This document shows, one piece after another, positions 1-11,156 of a stretch of 64,000 bases of DNA. The notes below the pieces were generated by a model. The model was not told the DNA's origin and did no database searches. It worked only from the letters and a program-made list of their open reading frames with translations. The stretch is from Lepas anatifera. Taxonomy: Eukaryota; Arthropoda; Thecostraca; Lepadidae. The stretch is taken from assembly GCA_034440635.1 (NCBI GenBank), contig JAOTON010002073.1:186001-250000 (forward strand), in the 5' to 3' direction. The position numbers and the translations under genes are program-made. Position 1 is the stretch's first letter. The number at the start of each line of letters is the position of its first letter.

Positions 1-762
1 TTTATTTGGCGTCCACTGATTGGTGCAGCCTGCTTAGTGACTCTCACAGTGGCTTTCCTGGCACTGCGTCTGGCAATCTGGAGTGCCAAGGATATACCAC
101 CAGCAATGATCGCGTTCAACCCAAAGGGTCAGGAGGCATTGCAGAAGCAGTACATCTACCCCTGGATGCGCTGCACGGTCTGGTTGACTGGCATTGGCTT
201 GGGCTACCTGTTGCATCGACTTCGCGGCAAGACTATTTCTCTTAAGCCATGGCTGGTATGGCCTGCCTGGCTTTCCGCTGCTGCCACTGCCATTCTCGTC
301 GTCTACGGTATGACTGGCTACCAAATGCCCTGGCAGGAAGCAAGTAAGGCTGTGTCAGTCACCTACGGGGGACTGAATCGCTTTGCTTGGGGCCTGGCTA
401 TCTCCTGGGTCATCTTTGCCTGTCACACCGGCTACGGGGGGTGGGTCAACACGTTTCTCTCCTACGGAGGCTTCATTCCACTCAGCAGGCTCACCTACGT
501 CGGCTATTTGGTGCATTTCCAGATCATTGAATTCTACGTCTATACCGCAAAAGGTGTTGTATACTATGATAACTTGAGGCTAGTTTATGTTATCCTTTCT
601 CAAGTGATTGTTACCTTTGCCGTATCATACGCGTTTTCCTTGTCTTTTGAGATCCCGTTTGCGGCATTAGAAAAGCTATGGCTCGCCCCGACCACTTCCT
701 CTGAAGCGGTGAAGAATGTCAAAGACACCAGGATCGATGGAGCCAGTAGTTTAAGAACATAA
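1..762 (+). CDS. nrf-6-like: NRF-6-like acyltransferase, copy A (3' end only)
   Basis: This is the C-terminal 253 codons of an NRF-6/acyltransferase-3 family membrane protein; the reading frame is open from base 1 and the rest of the gene lies to the left of the window. It aligns without gaps to the C-terminal third of copies B, C and D. It starts at the segment WRPLIGAA and covers the last transmembrane helices, including the motifs GYLLHRLRGKT, SYGGFIPLSRLTYVGYL and FEIPFAALEKLWL. The family acts in membranes and is thought to transfer acyl groups; the substrate is unknown. Compared with copy B the protein ends 14 codons early, because the B codon GAC reads TAA here (760-762). The missing tail is short and hydrophilic, so this need not destroy function. 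In the last helices it resembles B (QIIEFYVYTAKG) rather than C and D. Whether the whole gene is intact cannot be seen. Confidence 0.85.
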   Translation, partial: FIWRPLIGAACLVTLTVAFLALRLAIWSAKDIPPAMIAFNPKGQEALQKQYIYPWMRCTVWLTGIGLGYLLHRLRGKTISLKPWLVWPAWLSAAATAILVVYGMTGYQMPWQEASKAVSVTYGGLNRFAWGLAISWVIFACHTGYGGWVNTFLSYGGFIPLSRLTYVGYLVHFQIIEFYVYTAKGVVYYDNLRLVYVILSQVIVTFAVSYAFSLSFEIPFAALEKLWLAPTTSSEAVKNVKDTRIDGASSLRT

Positions 763-809
763 TCAAATACACCATCTGGGAGCGAACCACGCCTAAAACT
801 TTGAGCTCG

Positions 810-1005
810 GTAGCGCGGTAGTGGAGTGGTCAGCGCAGCTGGCTTTCACGTAGCTGACCCGGGTTCAAGGCCCGGCGGCTTCCCTGAATAAGGAGCAGGC
901 TGGCTCCCGAGAATTCCTTCCAACAGGTATAGAAATGGTGAACCCATATGACCCTGGCAGTTGGTGCGTTGATAAGCCCAATATCTGTTTATTAAAACTT
1001 TGGCT
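810..1005 (+). repeat. tRNA-derived SINE, copy 1
   Basis: The head looks like a tRNA gene: an A-box-like TGGAGTGGTCA at about 822-832 and a B box GGTTCAAGGCC at 862-872 inside a T-arm-like stem. A non-tRNA body follows, with the words CTGGCTCCCGAGAA, TTCCAACAGG, GACCCTGGCAGTTG and GATAAGCCC. The same body follows a different tRNA-like head at 61,938-62,120, and a degraded copy lies on the minus strand at 34,085-34,202. This marks a dispersed SINE family, not a functional tRNA gene. Copy B has no insert at the matching place just after its stop codon (about 13,180), so the insertion postdates the A/B duplication. Confidence 0.75.
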
Positions 1006-1014
1006 CCAATTGAA

Positions 1015-2400
1015 GTTTGATCTGAAACGTGGTATTTATTTTCCAACATATTAATTTGGGATTTCTTTGTATGTTAAAAAACAGCCACGACCTGCTATTC
1101 CCAATTCCAAAAGTTGATAGATTTTACTGTGCTGGGCGGTGGAGCATGGTTAAAAGTTAATAGTATATTTAATACCCTACCTCCTCGAATCCTGTATACA
1201 AAATGGAGAGCTCCATTTTGAATACAGGATTCGATAAGACAGGCCATTAAACATCTTATCGATTTCCCTATTCCTGTTAAATTTGGATTCGTCACTCTTC
1301 TTTATGTCATGCCATTTCAGGTTTGATCAGGAAATCATGGATGTAAGGCCATCAAGATCATATCGTGACCTTAATTGGAATAATAAATTATCAATGTGAG
1401 GCAGCATCATACGGATAATCTTGCAAAGAATTTAGTCCGAAATCTAAGCCCAATACGAGACCACAGATATCCGAAATATTCACAAGCCTGATGCTTTCGA
1501 ACCTTCTATTAATTATGTAAGGCCAGGCGTGTTTCATGGCGGCCAATTCAGAGTGTGTCAACATGAAAACTAAACATGAAACACTCAAGGGGGGGGCAGT
1601 GCGGGCATCAATTCTCGATCGATGGAGACAGGAACGTCTGCCTCCCTTTGCCTTTCATCTATATCCAACTATAGTTTGTATCGTGATTTCGAGTCTATTT
1701 TCTTAAACATGTGATGACCTCAATATTGGACAAAGGTGTATGTCTAGTATAAATACATTATTTCCCGTCCAGAGCTTTTGAATGAGGTCGGAGACTTGGC
1801 ACTAATAATCTGTGTGTGCCCAGGTGCACTGGAAGGTAGATAATGCCATCCAGTGGAGACTTTACGCCAGGGAGCCTGCAACACGTGTCTGGAAGTTTAG
1901 AAATATGAATATGTGTATAATTTTAAGCGATTTTTAACCTTTAGCAGAAATAAGTCTGCATAACGTTGCCGTGATTGCAGTTACCGACAACGGCAGGAAA
2001 TTGCAGTACATACAGGTTGATGCTGACTCATCATTTCTGATGTGTAAATAAATCTCATTTAGAATCAGTTTTAGCAAATTAGCAACCAAATAATACATAA
2101 TGTATTTATTTTGCAGATTATTTAAAAGTCACCAACATTACAGATGAGTAGAGTGAAATAGTCTAAACGATGGAAAATGTTTGTTGTGATATGAACAGAC
2201 AGAATGGAAATGTATCAGTGCTGTCCAGCATGTTACGTCTATTGGACCATGGCTTGACTCCATCGCCCTACTTCTGCACGCCGCACAACGGAGCTGAGAA
2301 GACAGAATGTGAACAAGTCGTTGTTGGTAAAATAAAAATCGCAGTAGAAACAGTCCTGTGTTTCTCCTGGTGTTTTTTTCAGTATTGATAAAAATTGTTG
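1015..2400. repeat. Duplicated intergenic spacer behind copy A
   Basis: This stretch contains no recognisable gene. It is the local copy of a spacer that travels with the NRF array. Bases 1,020-1,400 match 13,200-13,560 behind copy B. Bases 1,510-1,895 match 13,683-14,048, its inverted partner 14,340-14,705, and 27,300-27,695. Bases 1,915-2,095 match 27,825-28,000. Bases 2,140-2,400 match 16,430-16,700 and 28,130-28,400. The match to the other spacers stops near 2,400. A 72-codon open frame beginning MENVCCDMNRQN at 2,170 recurs at 28,145 but is interrupted at 16,445, so it is not claimed as a gene. Confidence 0.7.
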
Positions 2401-4435
2401 GAGGATAATAATGAACTACGGAATCACAAATTCCACCCCTGTAATGGGAGGGTTTTTGGGGATCGTGTTGTATTTATTGCGAGAACCAGCCGGGCGTTGA
2501 ATCCAGAATCTGTGGCTCAGGAGGCAGTGTTTACCTCCGATCCACGCATCCCATTTTCAACTGGGTTCATATCTGACGCATAATACTTCAACCCTGTGGA
2601 AGCATGCAGCAGTAGAAGGACTTGGGTTTAGCTATCGAAAGAGCCTTGCTTACTTCACACAATGTTTGTTGGCCATTTTACCTACTCCAGTCTCAGCTTG
2701 CCCTCTGTGGCACTAGCTTGAGCCACGATGTAGAGCTTGCAAAGAAGGAGACTAACCGAACCTAGCCTATTCCAAAACAAGCTACGAACGCAGCAGAAGT
2801 TAAATTGTTTTGAATATTCCCCAAAAATTGTATAATTGGTAAGAAAAAAACTAACAACTGGCCTTTATTTCATATTTGAAATTGATCGACGACCACGGAC
2901 CTGAATGAAAGTTACATAAAACACATCTATATTTAGCTCGCCAGCTACTCATTCCGTGTATTTTTTACTGATCCCTCATAAAAACACACCAAACGTCCGG
3001 GAACGCTGTGAAAAATTACAAAAATACAAGTGCACTGCCTCGAACTCGTAACTGAAGCACAAAAACGAACTACAACACATCCGTGAAAATAAGATAAATA
3101 CATAAAATGGCTCATGTGAACGTTTTTCCCCACCCCTCTCCATACTCTTATGGCACCAGCCGGTTTCAAATGTCCTCAGACACGCTGATTCGAATCTAAC
3201 AGTGAAAAGTCGATATTAGAATTGCCTTTGCTCGCGCTGATGCTTTAAAGCTTTTTTTAAATAAAGAAACAAAAAAATGCCACTTTTCGAGGCTCTCTGG
3301 TGCAATCAGCGAAATTAACAATAACAAGTGACATTGACCAGCCAGAGCAGCTTCCCTGCTACAATTGTCAAATTGAATTAAAAAAAACCATTTACCCCTA
3401 CATCAAAACCACTGTCACACACAGCTAGATCAATAACCATTCACAGCTACCACAGTAAGTAATACGGGCCGATAAACCCACCAGGACTTTACACCGATTA
3501 AGCCGACTGTATTTTACCCGTTCAACCCACCTGCACCAATTCGCGCCTATTTTCATGATGTCACCGAAGCAGCTGCAGATTTAAGTGATTGACATTTATC
3601 CAGGCCGCTCTGCCTTGTCCTTGATTCCGCCCTTTACATGGGCATTGAAGGGCTTATCCAAAGGTCAATAGTCACCAGTCTTATTGAAGAAAATGATTAG
3701 ACTATAGGAAAGAGAGAGCCAACCCCTGGTTTACAAATTTCTTTCCCTACCATGTTGGCAAGATTGAGCTTATCCTGCCTCAGTAGGCAGCGTCCTTTCA
3801 CGAGTGAATCCTCACAATCATGATGCCTGTTCGCGTACCTTCCAGAACGCATTGATGCCACTGCTCGATATCGGCTTGCAGTTGTGTTTGTCCCTACATA
3901 GCTCTTGAAATTTGGCCCAAGTTCACATTTTCTCTGGTTTCGGAGTCTTGTGGCTAAGGCATTTGAGTGGATGCAGTGTCCTAGCTCTAGTTATAACATT
4001 ATCTTTGTGTTGAGCAAATGAAATCATAACCGGCGTGGAAGAGGGAGCCATTGGAGCCTAGGACCATAGGCGGTGACCCTAGGGGACACCGGGGCACCGT
4101 GCCCTCTTAGATTATCAATTTTAACACCAACCCTTTGTCGTTAACTGGAAAGAAATCAGCTTAAAAGTTCATGCAGGGTGACTTTCTTAAATTCGGACCC
4201 CGGTCGCTGCTGCCTGATGACACCAATTTCCGTAAAAAGCTGGACTACAGCCTGGGACAAAATCGGAAAATGTTGTAGCCGGCCAATGTGAAAGGCGGTA
4301 ATGAGTACAAATCCGATGAGGTGTTGGTTGTAGAGGGAAAGTTTCTTGTCAGCAGCAGATTGAAGGCTGACTGGCTCCACACTGTTTTCCAGGTATGAAT
4401 TAAACTACCTACCATTATCAGTCTCTGAACATGTG
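2401..4435. other. Unassigned intergenic sequence
   Basis: I see no coding exon, RNA gene or clear repeat here. Short open frames have no recognisable motifs. The match to the other array spacers has ended, so this part was either inserted or retained only in this spacer. Confidence 0.4.
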
Positions 4436-5195
4436 AATTGACGGGGACGGATACCCGCCCCCTCGGTTTTTTTCGAGATATAACAAAAACAGCGGCGTGT
4501 AGCGCTGTCGTGGGTCATCTCAGGTCAGGTCACTAGTGCAGGTCAGGTGACCTCACCTCAAAAAAGTGTAAGATAGCCTAAGTCAGAGCACGGTAGACAT
4601 ATCCAATTGAATCTCAAATCACATAATTTCCTCACTGAGTTCTACAAAATGTGTTCTGGTATTTTTTAAATCGATGTCCTAAGGTCAGGCACGAGCCATG
4701 ACCTCTCAGTTGGAAATATATGGGGAAAATGTTTGAAACTAAATAACTTGGTAATTGATGGTGTTAGAACATTTATTTTAACGGCATTTGTCTGCCTCAT
4801 TCCTGCAATTCTTATTACATGCATTTTGACCTAATTTGCCTTGACCTGACATCATATCAGGTGAAACCTTATATTTGACCTAATTCAGCCCAGCAAAGTC
4901 ATGTTACATAGCATTCGATTCCCCTTGCTGCAAGGATTCCAATGGTTTAGATTGTTTTGCTCTATCTTTACTAGTTCAGATGTAATGACTTAAAACCTAC
5001 GTCTGCATGGTATCCCTGTGGTGGCATCCAGGCGTGACATCTAGACCTCTAGTGACCTCAAATGTGACTTGGCAAAAATAAGTACACATATTTTCTTTAG
5101 AGAACTAAATGGGCTATCCAACGTCCATTACCATTTTTTCGTTATCTAGCGTGGTTCTCGATATCTTAGAAGGGATGTACCCGCCATCTCTGTTC
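4436..5195. mobile_element. Fragment of the long-TIR, AGGTCA-rich element family
   Basis: The left end reads TTGACGGGGACGGATACCCG and is followed by AGCGGCG and AGGTCAGGTCACTAGTGCAGG. The same order of words occurs in the left end of the element at 6,997 and, inverted, at its right end near 9,530-9,606. The body is full of AGGTCA/TGACCT words and contains segments matching 7,260-7,560 (CAGCAAAGTCATGTTACATA, TTCCAATGG). The right end is poorly defined; a weak inverted match occurs near 5,175-5,195. It has no coding capacity. Confidence 0.5.
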
Positions 5196-5374
5196 AAAGC
5201 AAACGTGGCTCAGACTCCCGTGAATGCACGTGTTAAGAAGATGCAAAGAATTTTCCGATGTCAGAGTACAACTAGAGAAATCGGTGCTGCGTGCTACGCA
5301 CATCCTGGATATCTGTAACGAGTGTGACTCACGCTACGGCCATATTTGCTGCTTTATCTCCCTTATCAAAACGT

Positions 5375-5450
5375 GCCGCATCTCGATGAGTTCGACAGTC
5401 ACGTCGGAGCTCCCGTGACGGGAAGACGCTCTCGCATCCCGCTCGGAGCC
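5375..5450 (+). promoter_or_regulatory. Conserved 5' leader of NRF copy B
   Basis: About 70 bases directly before the start codon are nearly identical to the same place in copies C (18,329-18,389) and D (29,872-29,922), including CGTGACGGGAAGACGCTCTC and CATCCCGCTCGGAGCC. Upstream of this point the B flank no longer matches the C and D flanks. It is probably 5' untranslated region plus core promoter. No TATA box is evident close to it. Confidence 0.45.
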
Positions 5451-6535
5451 ATGGCTCCAGCTGTGGTCCCCCTCACTTTGCTCCTCTGTACAGCACCTCT
5501 GCTGGCTCGCTCCCAACTACCTCCTGACCTGGCTGAGGTCAGAGGTCACCAGTGGGCTGGCGGATACATGCCAAGAGTTGGACTAAGACCGCTTGCTGCA
5601 AGCAATTTGGACGAGCTCTTGAACGTGCTGGCCCGCTCGATGGAGGCTCGGCGACTACCATCTGGGAGGACGGTCCTGCTCTCTCGACTAGCAGCTCCCA
5701 CACTGGAGGTGGAGGATAATCCTATTTGTAACAGTCACACCGAGATCTTCTGGCAGGCCGTCGGCAAGGAGTTGTGGGCTGACAGATGTGAGTATAACAC
5801 TCGGAATCGTTTTTAAGACAGTTTGACCAAGACAGCACTAACCATAAAAAGTATTGTTCCTGAGGCAACCATTTTTTATTAAATCGATACGAGAAGGTAT
5901 AAATTTGACCTCGTATATATTTCAGTACCACTGCCGCATGTGATGCTCTTGCATTTGTTACCTTGATGCCCATAGGATAGTCAGTATATTTGAGAGGTGA
6001 ATGAAAGTGCATTTAGACACAACCTCAAGGGTTCCTGTGTAAAGGAGGAAGGGCTATAGCCTCCGGTTCCGCGAGAGCCCCTGAGTGGTCACACAGGACC
6101 CAGTCAGGTCAGTTAGAGTGAGCCCAAGAGCGCTGTGAAGGCACATTATTGTCCTAGATGGGTCGTGGTCTGGCGCAAAAGATCCTTTTGGTACTGGATC
6201 CAGCTAGGTACTAGATTCAGCTAGGTAGGGCGCCAGCAAGTTTTCACACGGATCCGGGCTCAAATTTGTTCAGGCTGTTATATTTGCGTCACATATGGCA
6301 CACATCACAAATGCTGTGCATATGTCACATGTGGCTCGAACCGACTTTTGCTATTTTTGCGACACCCTAGCAAGTGAATGATAGTGCAAACAAATGCAGT
6401 TTTGACGTTTAGAGTAAATATTTTGCGAAACCGCAGTAAGCAAGTGCAGTAGGTAGATTCAGCCCCCTCGAGCTTGTATCTTCTACATCTATGTACCACT
6501 AAATAGTCATAAAACTCAATTATAGGTAATTAACC

Positions 6536-6996
6536 ATCGCCTGTTTTTTTAAACCTCCCCTCGGATTTTTTCAAAATAACTGAAAAACGGCGGCGAGCAG
6601 CGCCGCTAAACCTAGTCTGTCTATTCCTTCATCGTTTTGACATGTTTCCTAAACATTTTAGCTCAAGGTCATATCAGGTTAGGTCACCAGGCCATGTGAA
6701 GTGACCTCACCTCAAAAATGCTCAGGGCTGCATAACTAAAGGGAGGTTTAATCGATCAAGTTGAAATTCATACCACATATTCGCCCCACCAGCAGCTTCA
6801 ACATATCTTGCAAAATTGTTTATATTGATTACCTAAGGTCATGTACAAAAGGGTGACCCAAAAAATCACTTTTTGAGTTTCCCAAATACGAGCGAGGGAA
6901 TTGCGTAGCGATATAAGGACAACCTTAATCCAAAATTTCATATTTTTATCTTCATTTTTGGAAAATCGCCACCACTTTTCATATTTTGCCTTAACA
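6536..6996. mobile_element. Inner flank of nested TIR elements
   Basis: Two family signatures are recognisable. Near 6,550-6,610 there is an end-like block (CCTCCCCTCGG, AACGGCGGCGAGCAGCGCCG, then AGGTTAGGTCACCAGGCC), as in the elements at 4,436 and 6,997. At 6,840-6,990 there is a segment, AATCGCCACCACTTTT with GAGCGAGGGAAT, that recurs in inverted orientation at 8,810-8,960 and 9,605-9,760. Just before this block (about 6,530) the sequence leaves its alignment with introns C and D, which resumes at about 10,635, so the whole stretch is inserted DNA. Confidence 0.55.
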
Positions 6997-9606
6997 CGCC
7001 CATTGACGGGGGACGGGTACCCACTAATTTGATTTTTGCAGACAGCCGAAAAACAGCGGCGAGCAGTGCCACAGCACTTGACGTCCCCTTTTCCTGATTG
7101 ATTTTACAAGATGTTTCAAACCTTTTGGTCAAGGTCATTTCTAGTCAGATCAGGTCACTAGTGCAGGTGAAGTGAAAAAACCTAAAAAAAGTTTAAGATC
7201 GAATAAGTAATAAGCAATTTAATATATCGATCTAAACTCCTATCACACAATGAGCCCATCAGTCTCTACAAAAACTTTCGGGATTATTTATATCAATTAC
7301 CTAAGATCAGGTACGGCCTATGGCTCCTCCATTGCAAATGCATTGGAAAATGGTTTAAGCTCTATAGATTCTTAGAAAATAGAGATATAGCCTTTATTTT
7401 GACGTCATTGTTTTTGTCTCATCTCTGCGGTTTGAGTAATATGCATGTTGACCCAACTTGACCCTGACCTAACCTCAGGTCAGGTCAGGTCAGGCCAAAC
7501 CCTAGATTTGACCTAGCAAGGTCATATTACGTATTATTCAACGCAGTTTCAGAGATAATTCCAATCGTGCAACACTGGCAAGGGTGTGGAGTTTGAGGTA
7601 GTGAAGGAGTACCTGGTGTGGTCCGTGAGGGAACAATTGGTGCGTATGGTTTTCGGCACCACCACTTCCAACAGCGGGGAATATTCCGGCCCTGGCTGGA
7701 CTCCCCCATCCTGTGGCCGGCCTGCCACAGAAACGTGGCGGAGCTGCATCTGGCGCATGCAGTGAAGCAAGTCATGGGCAGCACCAAGGATTCAGTGATG
7801 GCCCTGCTCCGCCGACTGAGAGTCCAGTGGAAGGATTTGGAAATCACGTACAGAGAACTAGAACTGACCGACTTCGCCACCGCACAGTCAAAACTGCAGG
7901 AGAGGTGTTGACTTGGGCAAAGGAGCAGCTGGACATGAATACTTTCCCCAGAGATGACTGCGAAGAGTTTATGCAGTTGGTGGCTATTGTCTCCGGGGGG
8001 GGGAGGAGGTGGAGGATTTTACGTTCAAGTTGCCCGGTCCCAATCATCACGCCCGCTAGATAAGCAAATGCATATACTATCTCAAGGTGAAACTGATCAG
8101 TGAGTTCTCTGATATGTCAGCAGAGGAGCAAAGCCAGGTGAAGGCCATCTCTGAGTTCATCCTGCCCTTCTACGCCAGATATTGGTTTACAACGCCGCTG
8201 GCCTGCTCTACTGCCAGGCAGGACCTGGATATCATGAGCAGCATGTTGGAGTACAGGGAAGTGAGCCCCCAGCTGTCGTGCGAGGTGCTGGGCACCACAT
8301 ACTGCCATCTCCGGTATCTGAACCCGCAGATGAATCATGGCTGCTCTTCGACCTACGTGACTTCCCCGGTCCCCAGGACTGGCTCCTCGATCCCGCTTTG
8401 AGCTGGCACTTGTGCTCCGACTACACGAACTACAGGAGTTTTACCACCAACCTCATTATCGTGAACGATATGGCTGAGCGGGGTATCCACCTTGCCAAAG
8501 ATTTCATCCGACATGTGGAGTCGGAAGAGCAGCGCCTGGCGCTTTTCCAGGTTATGGATCGTTTCAGGGACAGTAAAGGATGCCACTAAGGCTAGGCAGA
8601 TGTGCTTGTTTCGACAAGTGTGTCCATCCCGTCAGACGTGAGAAACTGACGTAGCCACATGATTCATCGCACCAAGCATTGCCCGTCATCCTTGTCTGGC
8701 TCCGAGCCACATTTCACCGCCATGTAGTGCAAATCGGTGCAATAATTGAAACATAATTCTGATGGTACCCTACGATGCAAAATACGATCAAAACAGTTTT
8801 TCTTAAATGTGCCCTGTGTCGATTCTAAGCCAAAGAGTAAAAGTGGTGGCGATTCTCCAAAAAATGACCATAAATATGATATGTTGGACTTATGCTATCC
8901 GAACATAGCTACATTATTCCCTCGCTCGTAGTTGGTAACTCTTAGTGTTTTTCTTTTGGGACACCTTACTACATACACCATTGGAATTATCGGCAAGCTG
9001 CGTTAATTGCTAGGTAATATGACCTTGCTTGGTATTTTTTGACCTGGTACTTGACCGTTACTTATATCCTAGGTAAAATATAGTATTTGACCTAGGATAA
9101 GGATTTGACCTAGCCTATGGTCATGTCAAGGTCAAGTTGGGTCAACATGCTTATCATTCGAACTGCACAGACAAGACAAAGGCAATGGCGTCAAAATAGG
9201 CGCTATTTCTCCATTTCCTAAGACTTTATGGAGTTTAAACTGATGTTTTACTGATGGATGGGTCACAGCCCGTTACCTGACATTAGGTCATTGATATAAA
9301 AATAGAACGTTAGTATGAATATTTGTAGAGGTTGGTGGGCTCAATATGTGATATGAGTTTCAGATTGATAGATTCAACCTTTTCTTACTTATGCAATCTT
9401 AAACTTTTTTGGAGGCTACTTCACTTGACCTGCGACAGTGACCTGACCTGAAATGACCTTGACCAAAAATTTGGACACAACTTGAAAAATTCATTAGCAA
9501 AAAGGTACGCCAAGTACTGTCGCGCTGCACGCCGTTGTTTTTCGGCTATCTGCGAAAAACCCAATGGGGCGTGGCAGGTATCCGCCCCCGTCCATGCGTG
9601 TGTCAA
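6997..9606. mobile_element. 2.6-kb DNA transposon with ~600-bp terminal inverted repeats
   Basis: Bases 6,997-7,580 align with the reverse complement of about 8,970-9,606 along their whole length. Outer ends read CACGCCCATTGACGGGGG versus CACACGCATGGACGGGGG. Both arms then carry GCCGAAAAACA, GGTCAAGGTCATTTC, AAGTTTAAGAT, a GAGCCCA block, CATGTTGACCCAACTTGACC and AAGGTCATATTAC, in the same order. The left end abuts TTAA and the right end TCAA, so a TTAA-type target is likely. The centre holds a decayed coding region (7,590-8,590). The arms are far longer than in ordinary miniature elements. The arms have diverged by many substitutions, so the element is old. It interrupts the intron of NRF copy B. 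Confidence 0.7.
7590..8590 (+). pseudogene. Decayed ORF of an uncharacterised invertebrate protein family
   Basis: Pieces in three + frames give a consistent protein in order: ILWPACHRNVAELHLAHAV, then LTWAKEQLDMNTFPRDD, then PGPNHHAR followed by a stop and ISKCIYYLK, then FILPFYARYWFTTPLA, then VNDMAERGIHLAKDF and LFQVMDRFRD. From memory, this order (W-ACRHH, HHARW-K-IY-LK, VND-AERG) is typical of a family of ~600-700-residue uncharacterised proteins abundant in aphid, crustacean and Hydra genomes; no function is known to me. The stop after HHAR replaces the usual Trp codon. Several frameshifts and a G run at 7,994-8,003 also break it. It lies exactly between the two long inverted arms, so it may be the transposon's own protein rather than a captured gene. 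Confidence 0.6.
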
Positions 9607-11156
9607 AGCAAAATGTTAAAAGTGGTGGCGATTCTCCAAAAATGAAGAGGACAAATATAAAATTTTGGGATTTAAATTGTCCTTATATAGCTCCATTATT
9701 GCCTCGCTCCTATTTGGGAAACTCGAAAAAGTGACTTTTTCAGGACACCATAAAGAGCATGATCTCCCCATTGCAAATACATGGGGAAAAACACAAAATG
9801 AGCTTTTCTCAGTAAGCATGGATCGAATCAACCTTAAAGATAGGTTAAGAATTGCTCTTTGCCCAGTTTTTAAGTTGATACCAAAAATTTTATTTGTGAC
9901 TTTTGAAAGGTCACCTTAGCAAATAAAAATTGGTCTGTATTTTAATGTATAAATTTTGAATAAACAAAGGTAGAACTTTTATTTTGTCACATAAATGTTT
10001 GTATGCTAACTGAAAGTCAAATTATATGCATCATGACTATACCAGGTCAAGTTGGGTCAAACCGTTGACCTGGGTCAGGTCGAAATTTTGAATTGAACCT
10101 GGCATAGCAATACCATATATCATTCGATTTGTATTGACGATAGAATTGCAATGGTGCATCAACTATGTCTATATCTTGCCTGGTTTGGAAGATATTAGCG
10201 ATAAAGTAAACACCCTTATGTATGTGTGGTTATGGACATTCCCAAGAACATTTCCAATGCTCAGTGACCTGCAGCTCCTTAGGCTTTAACCTGACCCGAA
10301 AATCCTTGCCACTGCAATGAAAGAGCAACTCAAGAGCTTTTGGAGAAGTGTTTAAAAATTTTTTAGCTATCATAGTTTATCAATATATGAGGTTTTCTTA
10401 GTATACCTCATATTAGCGATTTTGACCTATTTTGACCCCTGCTGACCTTGATATTGGCGTGACGAGAAAAATGACGAAGGTATTTTCGATACCATTTTTG
10501 AAGCGCTTTCGATTGCCCTTTTGCGCTTTTTTCTAGCTCTCTTAGTTTTTGAGGTCGTGGAAGGTCTTTTTACCCCCCCTCCCACCAGGGCGAAGGTGGA
10601 TCGTATCCGAAACCGGGGCAAGGCTTAAGAGAGATAAAATCATCCTTTCTTTTACGCTAAAAACATCTCCCATCAGCACACGTGATACCAAAGCTGGCTC
10701 TGCTACCGCAAATGCTACTTTATATGCCTTTAACCTAATGAATACTTATAAGACTGGCGCAAATACTGTCACTCTCCCTACATCAGTGTCATGATGAATG
10801 CTTATGAAGATCCAATGCTAAATATTTGTAACCACCGTCTGTATGATAGCTTTCCTCAACGTTGTATTCTATCACTAGTCTCATAAAAAGAACGTTCACC
10901 AGGGATTTTTGCAGATTTTTGCACCATTTTGATTATAAAACAATGTAACCTATCCAGAAACAAATCCGTTTGACTGGATTTCTTGGCTCCAGGACAATGA
11001 TGGCCATTGTGTTGCTCTCAGGCTCCTATGGCAGGTATATCTAAAGATATCTGAAGCATGTTTCCGTGTTGAAGGAACAATGCTGCCGATTCTTGTCATA
11101 CGTACGTTCTTCTAGATTTAAAACACACTAAACTGACCATTTTGATTTCGTTTCAG
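9607..11156. other. Remainder of NRF copy B intron
   Basis: Bases 9,607-9,760 repeat the segment also found at 8,810-8,960 and inverted at 6,840-6,990. Bases 10,020-10,160 are another AGGTCA-rich family fragment. From about 10,635 onward the sequence matches introns C and D (ACGCTAAAAACATCTC against their TTTACGCCAAAAGTATACC, and CCTCAACGTTGT) up to the acceptor at 11,155-11,156. No gene is seen. Confidence 0.55.

Noticed and set aside
810..880. Possible functional tRNA gene
   Set aside because: A and B boxes are present but the acceptor and anticodon arms do not fold well and a SINE body follows, shared with 61,938-62,120.
5722..6012. Minus-strand 96-codon frame and other frames antisense to the NRF genes
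   Set aside because: They are shadows of the + strand exons and intron starts, with no independent motif.
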